Source: Eubacterium sp. (GTDB lineage Bacteria > Bacillota > Clostridia > Lachnospirales > Lachnospiraceae). From it: 47,968 bases of DNA. The position numbers were made by a program, and so were the translations under genes. Positions within the stretch are counted from its first letter, which is position 1; the number at the start of each line of letters is the position of its first letter. A model generated the notes under the pieces. It was not told the origin of the DNA, made no database searches, and saw nothing but the letters and a program-made list of their open reading frames with translations. The DNA lies in NCBI GenBank assembly GCA_022794015.1, contig JAAWDZ010000023.1:1-47968 (forward strand), given 5' to 3'. This document shows, one piece after another, positions 1-8,523 of the stretch.

Positions 1-128
1 ATCATCCATAGTGAGCGCGGCCGCACATTTTCGTATTTTTGTCAACCACTTTTGGTAATTTTTATAAAAATTTAGGTTAGACCCTTATAGCTGAATCCAA
101 CCTAATGCTTAACTAACTGACATTGGCC

Positions 129-277
129 GTGAACAGTAACAGTTTACTTGTAACTGTTCCGCGAGGTGTTTTTGCACATTCTGTACGGAAGTCTTAAGTT
201 TTTCAGCGCGAAATCGCATCTTTTTGCGATTTTCGGTGCATCGCGAAGCGTGTTACTGGTCACAGAGTGAACAGTAT
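129..277. repeat. GTAACAG-family palindromic element A
   Basis: The outer arms are GTGAACAGTAAC (129-140) and GTTACTGGTCAC (252-263), complementary at 11 of 12 positions. The latter is followed by a second motif GTGAACAGTAT (267-277). Inside are a small AACAGTT/AACTGTT hairpin and a longer stem CGAAATCGCA/TGCGATTTTCG. The block GTTACTGGTCAC followed by TGAAC recurs in element B, so this is a family member and not a chance hairpin. It lies upstream of the ABC-F promoter. Confidence 0.65.
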
Positions 278-437
278 CCTTTTTTATGTTTTTAACAGTA
301 TCTTAGCATTTGGATTTTAAAAGTCTGAGAACATAAATTTTCCCGAATATATTTCATTTTAAATGTATATTCCTTCTGACTGAAAACAATATCCAGACGG
401 CAGGTCAGGGAAAGAGGAAAAAAATGGCCAAACTCCC

Positions 438-465
438 TTGCAATTACCCCTGTTTTATGTATAAT
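438..465 (+). promoter_or_regulatory. Sigma-A type promoter for the ABC-F gene
   Basis: TTGCAA (438-443), a 16-base spacer and a perfect TATAAT (460-465), about 50 bases before the start codon. The ribosome binding site AAGAGG lies just before ATG at 518. Confidence 0.6.
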
Positions 466-517
466 AGGATTCGAATGGCTTAACGCCCAAAAATCAAGGA
501 AATAAGAGGTTTTTTAC

Positions 518-2158
518 ATGATTAGTGCAAGTAACGTAACCTACAGGGTAGGCAAAAAAGCCCTGTTCGAAGAAGTCAATATCAAATTTACCGAAGGAAA
601 CTGTTATGGTTTGATTGGAGCAAACGGCGCAGGTAAATCCACTTTTTTAAAAATCCTGTCAGGACAGTTAGAACCCACAAATGGCGATATCATCATCACT
701 CCGGGGCAGCGTCTTTCTTTTTTACAGCAGGATCACTTCAAATATGATGAGTTCACAGTCTTAGACACCGTCATTATGGGCAACCAGAGACTCTATGACA
801 TTATGAAGGAAAAAGACGCCATCTATATGAAGGAAGACTTTACGGATGAAGACGGTATTCGCGCCAGCGAATTAGAAGCAGAATTTGCCGACATGGACGG
901 ATGGAATGCGGAATCGGACGCCGCTACCCTGTTAAACGGTCTGGGCATCCCAACCGAAGAGCATACCGTCATTATGAAGGATATGCCCGGCGCGGCCAAG
1001 GTAAAGATTTTACTGGCACAGGCGCTTTTTGGCAATCCGGATATTCTGCTCCTTGACGAGCCGACCAACCACCTGGATCTGGATGCTATCGCATGGCTGG
1101 AGGAATTTTTAATCAACTTTGAAAATACGGTAATCGTGGTTTCCCATGACCGTTACTTTTTAAACAAAGTATGCACCAATATTGCAGACATCGACTACGG
1201 CAAAATTCAGCTGTATGCCGGCAACTATGATTTCTGGTACGAATCGAGCCAGCTTATTATCAAACAAATGAAGGAAGCCAACAAGAAAAAAGAAGAGAAA
1301 ATCAAAGAGCTGCAGGAGTTTATCTCCCGTTTCTCTGCAAATGCTTCCAAATCCAAACAGGCAACTTCCAGAAAGCGCGCATTAGAAAAAATCCAGTTGG
1401 ATGAAATCCGTCCTTCCAGCCGCAAATACCCCTATATCGACTTCCGTCCCTCCCGTGACATCGGAAACGAAGTCCTTATGGTAGAAAATATCAGTAAGAC
1501 AATTGACGGGGTGAAGGTGTTAGATAACATCTCCTTTATTTTGGGCCATGATGACAAGGTTGCTTTTGTCGGCGGCAATGAATTTGCCAAAACGGTATTT
1601 TTCAAAATTATTACCGGAGAAATGGAACCGGATGAAGGAACCTACAAATGGGGCGTAACAACCTCCCAGTCGTATTTTCCAAAAGACAATACACAGATTT
1701 TTGACACAGATTTGATTATCGTAGACTGGCTGACCCAGTTCTCGGAGATCAAAGACGCTACCTATGTCCGGGGCTTTCTGGGCAGGATGTTGTTCGCCGG
1801 AGAAGACGGCGTGAAGAAAATGCGCGTGCTCTCCGGAGGTGAACGTGTGCGCGTGCTGCTTTCCCGTATGATGATCGAAGCCTCCAATATACTGATTTTA
1901 GACGAACCGACTGACCATCTGGACATGGAGTCGATTACAGCGTTAAATAACGGCCTGATTAAATTTCCGGGTGTTATCCTGTTTTCCTCCCGTGACCATC
2001 AGGTCGTAGAAACAACGGCAAACCGGATCATTGAATTTCTGCCGGACGGAACGATGATTGATAAGATTACGACCTATGACGAATATCTTGCCAGTGACGA
2101 AATGGCGAGAAAGCGTTCCGTTTATTCGATGTCAGCAACAGACGAAGAAGACAATTAA
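518..2158 (+). CDS. ABC-F family ATPase, YbiT-like
   Basis: Soluble tandem-ATPase protein of the ABC-F family (no membrane domain). These proteins bind the ribosomal E-site region and relieve stalling or mediate antibiotic tolerance. The first nucleotide-binding domain has Walker A GANGAGKST (about residues 34-42) and LLLDEPTNHLD. The inter-domain linker contains SANASKSKQATSRKR, nearly the same as I remember from E. coli YbiT, and the 546-residue length fits. The second domain keeps LSGGERVRV and ILDEPTDHLD, but its P-loop reads GGNEFAKT (about residue 352) in place of the usual GxNGxGKS/T. The switch region reads SSRDHQ where SHDR is expected. The first-domain signature is also non-canonical (PGAAKVKILL), as in YbiT itself. 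The exact cellular role of the YbiT branch is poorly defined. Confidence 0.9.
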   Translation: MISASNVTYRVGKKALFEEVNIKFTEGNCYGLIGANGAGKSTFLKILSGQLEPTNGDIIITPGQRLSFLQQDHFKYDEFTVLDTVIMGNQRLYDIMKEKDAIYMKEDFTDEDGIRASELEAEFADMDGWNAESDAATLLNGLGIPTEEHTVIMKDMPGAAKVKILLAQALFGNPDILLLDEPTNHLDLDAIAWLEEFLINFENTVIVVSHDRYFLNKVCTNIADIDYGKIQLYAGNYDFWYESSQLIIKQMKEANKKKEEKIKELQEFISRFSANASKSKQATSRKRALEKIQLDEIRPSSRKYPYIDFRPSRDIGNEVLMVENISKTIDGVKVLDNISFILGHDDKVAFVGGNEFAKTVFFKIITGEMEPDEGTYKWGVTTSQSYFPKDNTQIFDTDLIIVDWLTQFSEIKDATYVRGFLGRMLFAGEDGVKKMRVLSGGERVRVLLSRMMIEASNILILDEPTDHLDMESITALNNGLIKFPGVILFSSRDHQVVETTANRIIEFLPDGTMIDKITTYDEYLASDEMARKRSVYSMSATDEEDN

Positions 2159-2165
2159 ATATATG

Positions 2166-2213
2166 AAAACGCCGGTATGCAGTCCTCTTTGAGGATTGCA
2201 CACCGGCGTTTCT
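2166..2213. terminator. Bidirectional terminator hairpin
   Basis: AACGCCGGT pairs with ACCGGCGTT, extended by TGCAGTCCTC/GAGGATTGCA with one mismatch and one wobble. It lies between convergent genes (stop at 2158 on +, stop at 2247 on -). The T-rich tail is better on the minus strand. Confidence 0.8.
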
Positions 2214-2246
2214 ATGTGAAGGTTTCTATGTGACGGGAAGCTGCGC

Positions 2247-3152
2247 TTAAATCATGCTGTTCCACAGACTGCCGGAATTATAGTTGTAAGCATAAGTTCC
2301 CACGCTGTTATATGTACTTGCCTTAGACGCCTCATAATGCGCTATGCTGTCAATAGAAGCCGCTTTAGACGATACCTGATATCCATAGGAATTTGTTCCC
2401 TGGAACAGTTTCTTCACCGTATCCATATCTGCTGCTTTAAATTTCTCTTCATCAATGGACAACGTCTTCTTTTCAGCATCATAGGATACTCCCACAGAAG
2501 CAAGCAGTTCCTGATTATTTTTCGTATAATCGTTCATGGATGCTGCAGACGAGCGGATTGCAATTACACTGGACCCGCCTGCACTTTTGATCGCTGCATT
2601 GTAGCTGCTGACATAACTGCTTACTGCTTTATAAATTGCATCTGTGTTATATCCGGTCGTTTTATTGCCGTCTTTATCGGTAGTCGTTACCTCTTTAAAC
2701 AGAGACTTCGAACCGGATGTTACCAGTGCGTCTGCTGCACTGTGCAGTTTTTCAGCATCTGATTCAATCGTTGCAATTTTAGATGTCTTATCCTTTGATG
2801 TCGCTGTTGTACCCGTTACCTTTGGCCTTGTTGCTATGCTGTTATCATAAGTCCTCTCAATCATGCCGTCCGGCGTCCAGTAATGATATGTCCTGGCAGT
2901 TGAACCGGAAGCTTCTGTCTTGCCGGAAGAACCCTTCCCGGTATCTGTATCAGCACGGTCCAGAGAATAGTACGAATTCAAAAGCTTATGATAAGAGCCG
3001 TTCCGGATGCTTGCATAATCCGATAAACTATAGCCCCCCATCATACCAAGGCCGGAAAACATACTGCCGGAAGAATTATTCAGCAGATTATAATTCATGC
3101 TGTTAAACAATCCTCCTGCTATGTTTCCATTCGCTGAAACTGTAATTGACAT
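2247..3152 (-). CDS. FliD C-terminal-domain-like protein (orphan)
   Basis: A 301-residue protein of unknown role. The start at 3152 was chosen because AAGGAGTGATATT precedes that ATG; a start six codons upstream would be inside the ribosome binding site. The N-terminal 100 residues are rich in Ser, Asn, Gly and Tyr (low complexity). The C-terminal half (about 140-270) resembles the last domain of the flagellar cap FliD: a run like SSYVSSYNAAIKSAG, then LLASVGVSYDAEKKTLSID, then KAADMDTVKKLFQG, the order found in FliD-C (helix, 'GI...G.L.ID', 'l......vk.lF'). It is shorter than true FliD (about 450-800 residues) and lacks the FliD N-terminal domain. No flagellar gene neighbours it. It may be a surface or flagellar-derived protein put to another use. 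Confidence is good that it is a gene and moderate for the domain. Confidence 0.6.
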   Translation of the reverse strand: MSITVSANGNIAGGLFNSMNYNLLNNSSGSMFSGLGMMGGYSLSDYASIRNGSYHKLLNSYYSLDRADTDTGKGSSGKTEASGSTARTYHYWTPDGMIERTYDNSIATRPKVTGTTATSKDKTSKIATIESDAEKLHSAADALVTSGSKSLFKEVTTTDKDGNKTTGYNTDAIYKAVSSYVSSYNAAIKSAGGSSVIAIRSSAASMNDYTKNNQELLASVGVSYDAEKKTLSIDEEKFKAADMDTVKKLFQGTNSYGYQVSSKAASIDSIAHYEASKASTYNSVGTYAYNYNSGSLWNSMI

Positions 3153-3198
3153 AATATCACTCCTTTTCATATATATGTTCTGTTTTACCTATCTCATA

Positions 3199-3227
3199 AT
3201 TTTACCAAATGATACCAACGATTTCAA
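3199..3227 (-). promoter_or_regulatory. Promoter of the FliD-C-like gene
   Basis: On the minus strand, TTGAAA (3222-3227), a 17-base spacer and TAAAAT (3199-3204). It is a vegetative-type promoter, not a sigma-D flagellar one, which argues against regulation as a flagellar gene. Confidence 0.6.
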
Positions 3228-3256
3228 CAAAAAATGCCAGATAAAAATTCAAAACC

Positions 3257-3293
3257 GTAACAGTTCGTTACTGGTCACGAACTGAACTGTTAC
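3257..3293. repeat. GTAACAG-family palindromic element B (short form)
   Basis: The left arm GTAACAGTTCG is the reverse complement of the right arm CGAACTGTTAC apart from a 5-base GAACT duplication. The centre TTACTGGTCAC is shared with element A. This is the most compact copy (37 bases). Confidence 0.7.
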
Positions 3294-3430
3294 TCAAGAT
3301 TCTCTGTTACCTTCACAATTATTTCTCTATTTATTCATACTTTGTCCACAAACACTTGTTATTGTATAAATAATTCAAAGAATATAATCCATCTGCTTTT
3401 TCATCTATTCTGATAAATTTCTTCATAGTC

Positions 3431-3459
3431 GCCCCAGTATGCATCATACATACTGGGGC
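3431..3459. terminator. Inverted repeat, possible end of the purine operon transcript
   Basis: A perfect 11-bp stem GCCCCAGTATG/CATACTGGGGC with a 7-base loop lies 64 bases past the last gene of the minus-strand operon. No T-run follows immediately on either strand, so Rho-independent termination is uncertain. Confidence 0.4.
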
Positions 3460-3522
3460 ACTCCTCATTTTTGATCCGATAAAACTTCTTCAATTTATAT
3501 ATCGTCCTGTTTCAGATATTCC

Positions 3523-4389
3523 TTAATATTTGCCATTCCAAATATCGCCAATCCCATTCCATTTCCATGTATTCTGCTCTTCTGAATAAGAAGTGACAGC
3601 CAGGTACTGGTACTCGCTGACAGTCTTCAACGCATCATACACATATCGAAGCGGAATCCATGTCCGATTATTCATCGGATCGCCCGGCTCTGCCAGAAAT
3701 ACCATATCCTCATCCTGCTGATAAAGCCAGATATTGACATAATGACCGGGCGTATCCTGCCAGAAGGATGCGTCCTCAGCGCTGCTGACCAGGACGATTG
3801 CCGATAAGGTATGACGCATCTGCTCCTGAAATTCTTTGTAAGTGGCAGGCTTTCGATAATTTTTACACTCAAACCCTACCGCTTTCAACGTCTTTTTCAT
3901 ATCCTTCCAGCCAATTGCACCGCTTTCGCTGGTAGGATAATATCTGGATGCCGTCTTTGCAAATTCAAAAATATCCAGAGGCGAACACTCATAGTCGGTC
4001 AATGTGCTGTAAATATTCGCCATACAGCAGAAACCGCAGCCAAAGCCGCCGAATTTGTTATACCCTACCATTTCTTCACACCAGGCGCCTGCCCAGGGAA
4101 TTCCTTCCCCATACGATTTAGGCCCCTGCAGAAATGAGTACACCAGACTGGCCTGTTCTTTTGGCTCCAGCATAAAACGGCTGATATCAGAAGGGATAAG
4201 GCCGGCATCGAAGATATTTTTCCCAAAAGCCGCCGATACGCCGGCATACATGCTGCTGTCAGCCATTACCTGTACTGCAGGTTTCACAGCTTCCTCCTGT
4301 CTGGCCGCCGGATTTGGTAAACTAAAATACAGCGCCAGAAGCATCAATAATATAAAAAGACCCGCAATGAATATTCTGCCTTTATACAT
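3523..4389 (-). CDS. Exported C39-like cysteine peptidase-fold protein
   Basis: A 288-residue protein with an uncleaved-looking N-terminal membrane anchor (about residues 5-24, hydrophobic after MYKGR), so it probably acts outside the cell. The middle has a papain-like C39-type signature: GFGCGFCCMANIYSTLTD gives the candidate catalytic Cys at the head of a helix, and PGHYVNIWLY about 100 residues later gives the His. The C-terminal region AEPGDPMNNRTWIPL is typical of C39-like domains (the Asp). Its start overlaps the purB stop by 8 bases (ATGTATAA), so it is translationally coupled to a purine gene with no obvious functional link. It could be a peptidase, an amidase or an inactive fold; the substrate is unknown. 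Confidence 0.65.
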   Translation of the reverse strand: MYKGRIFIAGLFILLMLLALYFSLPNPAARQEEAVKPAVQVMADSSMYAGVSAAFGKNIFDAGLIPSDISRFMLEPKEQASLVYSFLQGPKSYGEGIPWAGAWCEEMVGYNKFGGFGCGFCCMANIYSTLTDYECSPLDIFEFAKTASRYYPTSESGAIGWKDMKKTLKAVGFECKNYRKPATYKEFQEQMRHTLSAIVLVSSAEDASFWQDTPGHYVNIWLYQQDEDMVFLAEPGDPMNNRTWIPLRYVYDALKTVSEYQYLAVTSYSEEQNTWKWNGIGDIWNGKY

Positions 4390-5815
4390 GAATCTCTGCC
4401 TTTATCCCCAGTAATTCTTTGTTTTCCTCCAAAACCGGCGAAACGACACTGGTCAAAAACTGCTTCACCTGCACCGGCGCACATCCTACGTACCAGGACG
4501 GATCCATCGCTGCCTGCAGCTCTTCCAAAGAAAGCTGGAAAGCCGGATCTGCCGCAATCAGTTCCAAAAGATTGTTTTCCTTTCCTTCTTTCTTGACATG
4601 TGCGCCTGCTTCCATGGAAAGCTTACGGATTTTTTCATGCAGTTCCTGACGGTCGCCGCCTTTTTTGACCGCATCCATCATAATATTTTCCGTTGCCATA
4701 AACGGCAGCTCCGCCATCAGATGTTTTGTAATTACTTTATCGTATACGACAAGGCCGTCCACGACATTTAAGCACAAATCTAAAATTCCGTCTGTTGCTA
4801 AAAATGCTTCCGGTATACTTAAACGTTTGTTCGCAGAATCGTCTAAAGTACGCTCAAACCACTGTGTAGCGGATGTAATCGCCGGATTTAATGCGTCTAT
4901 CATCACATAGCGGGACAATGAGCCGATTCGTTCACTGCGCATCGGATTCCTCTTGTATGCCATTGCAGAAGAACCAATCTGGTTTTTCTCAAAGGGTTCT
5001 TCCACTTCTTTTAAATGCTGCAGCAGACGGATATCATTGGACATTTTATAAGCGCTTGCCGCAATGCCTGCAAGTACATTGGCTACTCTGGTATCTACCT
5101 TTCTGGAATAAGTCTGCCCGGATACGGCGTAACAGGATGCAAACCCCATCTTCTCTGCTATCATCGGATCGAGCTTATCCACCTTCGCCTGATCTCCATC
5201 AAACAATTCTAAAAAACTTGCCTGCGATCCGGTCGTCCCTTTTGAGCCAAGCAGCTTTAAGCTTCCCGCAACATACGTCAGATCTTCCAAATCCATCAGA
5301 AATTCCTGCATCCAAAGTGTTGCACGCTTGCCTACCGTCGTCGGCTGTGCCGGTTGGAAATGGGTAAATGCAAGTGTCGGCAGCTCCTTGTACGTATCTG
5401 CAAACCTGGCCAGCTTTGCTATGACGTTGACCAGCTTTGCCTTTACCAGCTTTAATGCCTCATCCATGATAATAATATCCGTATTATCCCCTACATAGCA
5501 GGAGGTTGCGCCCAGATGGATGATTCCTTTTGCCTTCGGGCACTGTACGCCGTATGCGTACACATGGGACATCACGTCATGACGCACCAGCTTCTCCCGC
5601 TCTTTTGCGACTTCAAAATTAATATCATCTTTGTGTGCTTCTAATTCTGCAATCTGTTCCTCTGTTATCTCAAGCCCCAGCTCCCGCTCGGTTTTTGCCA
5701 GTGCAATCCACAGCTGCCGCCAGGTCTTAAATTTCTTCTCCGGCGAAAAAATATACTGCATTTCCCTGCTGGCATACCGCTCCGACAGCGGGCTCATATA
5801 TCGGTCTGTACTCAT
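4382..5815 (-). CDS. purB: Adenylosuccinate lyase
   Basis: Cytosolic enzyme of purine synthesis that eliminates fumarate twice: SAICAR to AICAR, and adenylosuccinate to AMP. It is 477 residues, the size of the clostridial form. The fumarase/aspartase superfamily signature is visible as GSSAMAYKRNPMRSE. Upstream conserved blocks include HDVMSHV (base-region His), GATSCYVGDN and TTVGKRATLW. It starts 18 bases after the purF stop and overlaps the C39-like gene at its 3' end, forming one minus-strand operon. The gene set purC-purF-purB is only part of the pathway, so the other pur genes must lie elsewhere. Confidence 0.97.
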   Translation of the reverse strand: MSTDRYMSPLSERYASREMQYIFSPEKKFKTWRQLWIALAKTERELGLEITEEQIAELEAHKDDINFEVAKEREKLVRHDVMSHVYAYGVQCPKAKGIIHLGATSCYVGDNTDIIIMDEALKLVKAKLVNVIAKLARFADTYKELPTLAFTHFQPAQPTTVGKRATLWMQEFLMDLEDLTYVAGSLKLLGSKGTTGSQASFLELFDGDQAKVDKLDPMIAEKMGFASCYAVSGQTYSRKVDTRVANVLAGIAASAYKMSNDIRLLQHLKEVEEPFEKNQIGSSAMAYKRNPMRSERIGSLSRYVMIDALNPAITSATQWFERTLDDSANKRLSIPEAFLATDGILDLCLNVVDGLVVYDKVITKHLMAELPFMATENIMMDAVKKGGDRQELHEKIRKLSMEAGAHVKKEGKENNLLELIAADPAFQLSLEELQAAMDPSWYVGCAPVQVKQFLTSVVSPVLEENKELLGIKAEIHV

Positions 5816-5833
5816 ATAGTTTATCCTTTCTTT

Positions 5834-7267
5834 TTAACGGTCAAATTCTCCTCTGATATCCTCTTTTGGCGGTTCTAACGGATATGTTCCCGTAAAACAG
5901 CCTTTGCAGACAGGCAGCCCCGCTGAAAGTCCGCTCAAACGGGAAACATCCAGATAACCCAGGCTGTCTGCGCCAATCATCTTACAGATCTCCTCCAAAC
6001 TGCGGTTGTAGGCAAGCAGCTGCCCGCGCTCCGGTATATCCGTACCAAAATAACAGGGCCACAAAAACGGCGGTGAACTGATACGCACATGCACTTCGGC
6101 AGCGCCTGCATCCCGCAGCATTTTTACAATACGGTCTGACGTCGTCCCTCTTACAATTGAATCATCAATCATAATAATCCTTTTGCCGTTTACCGCTTCT
6201 TTTAAAACATTTAATTTAATCCGGACGCCTGATTCTCTGCTGCTTTGCTTTGGCTTGATAAATGTCCTGCCCACATAACCGTTTTTGACAAAAGCAGTTC
6301 CATAGCAAATCCCGGATTCCATCGCATAGCCAAGCGCCGCCGCATTGCCGGATTCCGGCACGCCAACCACCAGATCGGCATCCGCCGGGGAATCCATCGC
6401 CAGATAGCGTCCCGCCAGAACACGCGATGCGTAAACCGACACCCCGTCAATGTGACTGTCCGGCCTTGCAAAATAAATGTATTCAAAAATACACCTTGCT
6501 TCTTTTTCCTGCGGCAGACAAAGAGTCATATCGGATTTTAACACGCCGTCCTTTGTAATCGTCACTACTTCGCCTGGCAATACATCCCGGATAAACTCTG
6601 CTCCAATCGTTTCCAACGCACAGGTTTCAGAAGCCAGAATATACGCATTTTCTCGTCTGCCGATGCATAACGGCCGAAAGCCGAACGGATCTCTCGCACC
6701 GATTAATTTGCGCGGGCTCATCAGTACAAGGGAATACGCTCCCTTTATTTTCTTACAGGCCCGGACAACAGCTTCCTCTACGGATTTCGTCTGTAGACGC
6801 TCCCTGGCAACGTGGTAAGCAATTACTTCTGAATCAATTGTAGTCTGGAAAATCGCACCTGTATATTCCAGATCGTGCCGCAATTCATTTGCATTGATCA
6901 GATTGCCGTTGTGTACCAGAGCCAGTGTCCCTTTTACATAGTTTAAAACCAGGGGCTGTGCGTTTTCTCTGGTAGAGGCCCCTGCGGTCGAGTACCGCAC
7001 ATGCCCTACGCCGATATTCCCCTTCATACACTCCAGTGTTTCCTCTGTAAAAACCTCGTTTACCAGCCCCATATCCTTGCAGGAATGTACCTTTCCCTTC
7101 GGTCCGTCGGTATCACTGACTGCCATGCCGCAGCTTTCCTGTCCCCTGTGCTGCAGTGCAAACAGGCCATAGTAAACTGTCGATGCCACATCTCCTCCAC
7201 CAAGATCATACATGCCAAACACCCCGCACTCCTCATGCAGGCCGCTCTGTGCTATTCTATTGTCCAT
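5834..7267 (-). CDS. purF: Amidophosphoribosyltransferase (glutamine PRPP amidotransferase)
   Basis: First committed enzyme of purine synthesis: PRPP plus glutamine gives phosphoribosylamine. It has an N-terminal class II glutaminase domain; the mature catalytic Cys is expected at residue 14 after removal of a short propeptide (LHEECGVFG). The PRPP-binding loop is IIMIDDSIVRGTTS. Cysteines matching the structural 4Fe-4S ligands of the B. subtilis type enzyme are present (ARCIFEY, LWPCYFG and CKGC near the C-terminus), so this is the iron-sulfur, oxygen-labile form, fitting an anaerobe. It lies between purC (29-base gap) and purB (18-base gap). Confidence 0.97.
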   Translation of the reverse strand: MDNRIAQSGLHEECGVFGMYDLGGGDVASTVYYGLFALQHRGQESCGMAVSDTDGPKGKVHSCKDMGLVNEVFTEETLECMKGNIGVGHVRYSTAGASTRENAQPLVLNYVKGTLALVHNGNLINANELRHDLEYTGAIFQTTIDSEVIAYHVARERLQTKSVEEAVVRACKKIKGAYSLVLMSPRKLIGARDPFGFRPLCIGRRENAYILASETCALETIGAEFIRDVLPGEVVTITKDGVLKSDMTLCLPQEKEARCIFEYIYFARPDSHIDGVSVYASRVLAGRYLAMDSPADADLVVGVPESGNAAALGYAMESGICYGTAFVKNGYVGRTFIKPKQSSRESGVRIKLNVLKEAVNGKRIIMIDDSIVRGTTSDRIVKMLRDAGAAEVHVRISSPPFLWPCYFGTDIPERGQLLAYNRSLEEICKMIGADSLGYLDVSRLSGLSAGLPVCKGCFTGTYPLEPPKEDIRGEFDR

Positions 7268-7296
7268 TTTTTCATCTCCCTGACGTACTTAAGCTG

Positions 7297-8175
7297 TTAC
7301 GAAAATTTCCTGCCTGTCAGCATTTCAAAAGCCTCTTCGTATTTTGCAACCGTCTTTTGCACAATCTCATCCGGAAGCAGATAATCACTGTCCGGATTTG
7401 CTTTGAGCCAATCCCTGACAAACTGCTTGTCAAAGGAAGGCTGTGCTTTACCTGCCTCATACCCTTTTAATGGCCAGAAACGTGAGCTGTCCGGTGTGAG
7501 CATTTCATCTCCCAGGACAATATTGCCCGCTTCGTCCAGGCCAAATTCAAATTTGGTATCTGCAATGATAATTCCTTTACCAAGTGCATATTCGGCACAC
7601 TTATTGTAAAGCGCAAGCGTGCAGTCTTTGATCTTTGCCGCATATCCGGCGCCTTTGCCCGGATAAAGCTTTTCTAACGTTTCCACGCTTTCCTCGTAAG
7701 TAATATGCTCGTCATGAAGGCCAAGCTCTGCTTTTGTTGTAGGCGTATAGATGGGTTCCTGCAGCTTTTCGGATTCTTTTAAGCCTTCCGGCAGACGGAT
7801 ACCGCATACAGTACCGTTATTCTGATAGCTTTCCCAACCGCTTCCTGTAATATAACCGCGTACGATACATTCGATCGGAAGCATGGCAAGCTTTTTGCAT
7901 TTCATGCTGTTGCCATCGAAACGATCCTGACGGAAAAATTCGGGCATATCCACCGTATCTACAGAAAGCATGTGGTTTGGCACAATATCTTTTGTAAAAT
8001 CAAACCAGAACTTTGACATTTGTGTTAAAATTCTGCCCTTCTTCGTGATTTCATTTTTTAAAATATGGTCAAATGCTGAGATTCTGTCTGTTGCTGCAAT
8101 AACCATGCAGTCGCCTGCGTCGTACACCTCGCGTACTTTTCCTTCTTTTACCGGTTTCAATTCCATACTGGCCAT
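7297..8175 (-). CDS. purC: SAICAR synthetase (phosphoribosylaminoimidazole-succinocarboxamide synthase)
   Basis: Joins CAIR and aspartate with ATP to make SAICAR in purine synthesis. It begins with the family start (KPVKEGKVREVYDAGD, ATP-binding) and contains TDRISAFDH, IECIVRGYITGSG and ADTKFEFGLD, all typical PurC blocks. I chose the ATG at 8175, preceded by AGGAGGGCGAC; the frame is open 19 codons further but that part is not PurC-like. The resulting 292 residues match the longer PurC type. First gene of the operon; a promoter and repeat element C lie directly upstream. Confidence 0.96.
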   Translation of the reverse strand: MASMELKPVKEGKVREVYDAGDCMVIAATDRISAFDHILKNEITKKGRILTQMSKFWFDFTKDIVPNHMLSVDTVDMPEFFRQDRFDGNSMKCKKLAMLPIECIVRGYITGSGWESYQNNGTVCGIRLPEGLKESEKLQEPIYTPTTKAELGLHDEHITYEESVETLEKLYPGKGAGYAAKIKDCTLALYNKCAEYALGKGIIIADTKFEFGLDEAGNIVLGDEMLTPDSSRFWPLKGYEAGKAQPSFDKQFVRDWLKANPDSDYLLPDEIVQKTVAKYEEAFEMLTGRKFS

Positions 8176-8216
8176 GTCGCCCTCCTGTTTTATATAGATT
8201 CTTCTGTTATTTAAGC

Positions 8217-8280
8217 GTAACAGTTCAGACATTCTCTATCCCGCAAAACGTGTAACAGGGAAGCCTGCCTGAACTGTTAC
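8217..8280. repeat. GTAACAG-family palindromic element C (in purC leader)
   Basis: Perfect 12-bp terminal arms GTAACAGTTCAG (8217-8228) and CTGAACTGTTAC (8269-8280), extending to 15 with one mismatch. Inside, a second GTAACAG near 8252 can pair alternatively with the CTGTTAC end, so two hairpin forms are possible. It lies between the predicted purC promoter and its ribosome binding site and would be transcribed as a leader hairpin. Confidence 0.75.
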
Positions 8281-8298
8281 ATTTGAGCTGTCGGTCAT

Positions 8299-8328
8299 AG
8301 TATAATACAGCCGCTTTTGGAAAGTCAA
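8299..8328 (-). promoter_or_regulatory. Promoter of the purC-purF-purB operon
   Basis: On the minus strand, TTGACT (8323-8328), an 18-base spacer and TATACT (8299-8304). Predicted transcription starts about 12 bases before element C. I saw no purine riboswitch and no clear PurR box. Confidence 0.55.
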
Positions 8329-8431
8329 TGCTTAAAAATAAGATATCCCGGAACAGCTCGGACGGCGTTATTTTTCAGACCTGCACTGTGCACAAAATGT
8401 AACCAGAAGGCCCGTGCCAAATCGCCATATA

Positions 8432-8470
8432 AAGAAAAACACCTGGCTTGTCGGCAGACAGGCCAGGCGG
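8432..8470 (-). terminator. Rho-independent terminator after the secreted-protein gene
   Basis: On the minus strand, an 11-bp stem CCTGGCCTGTC/GACAAGCCAGG (one wobble, TGCC loop) followed by TGTTTTTCTTT, about 55 bases after the stop at 8524. Confidence 0.85.
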
Positions 8471-8523
8471 AGTAAGTAAAATCCCAACAATCAAAAATTC
8501 AAAATGGACAACCGGATTCATAC

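Larger units (their letters stand above)
1..517. other. Non-coding left edge and ABC-F upstream region
   Basis: No convincing gene lies here. A 7-bp inverted repeat TTAGGTT/AACCTAA (72-78 and 99-105) could be the hairpin of a gene lying to the left. Repeat element A fills 129-277 and the ABC-F promoter sits at 438-465. A short open frame at the extreme left, ending in TAA near 58, could be the tail of a plus-strand gene but cannot be supported. Confidence 0.5.
3153..3522. other. Intergenic region between FliD-C-like gene and pur operon end
   Basis: Holds the promoter at 3199-3227, repeat element B (3257-3293) and an inverted repeat at 3431-3459. A 30-codon minus-strand open frame starting with TTG near 3482 reads plausibly but has no convincing ribosome binding site; I do not call it. 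Confidence 0.5.

Noticed and set aside
17..24. NotI site GCGGCCGC in an AT-rich stretch
   Set aside because: A single restriction site is not evidence of vector or insertion; the flanking sequence looks native.
3392..3482. 30-codon minus-strand frame spanning the inverted repeat after the C39-like gene
   Set aside because: TTG start, no good ribosome binding site; the perfect inverted repeat inside argues for RNA structure rather than coding.
8176..8330. Possible purine riboswitch or PurR box ahead of purC
   Set aside because: No purine aptamer junction or PurBox pair could be recognised; the structure present is repeat element C.
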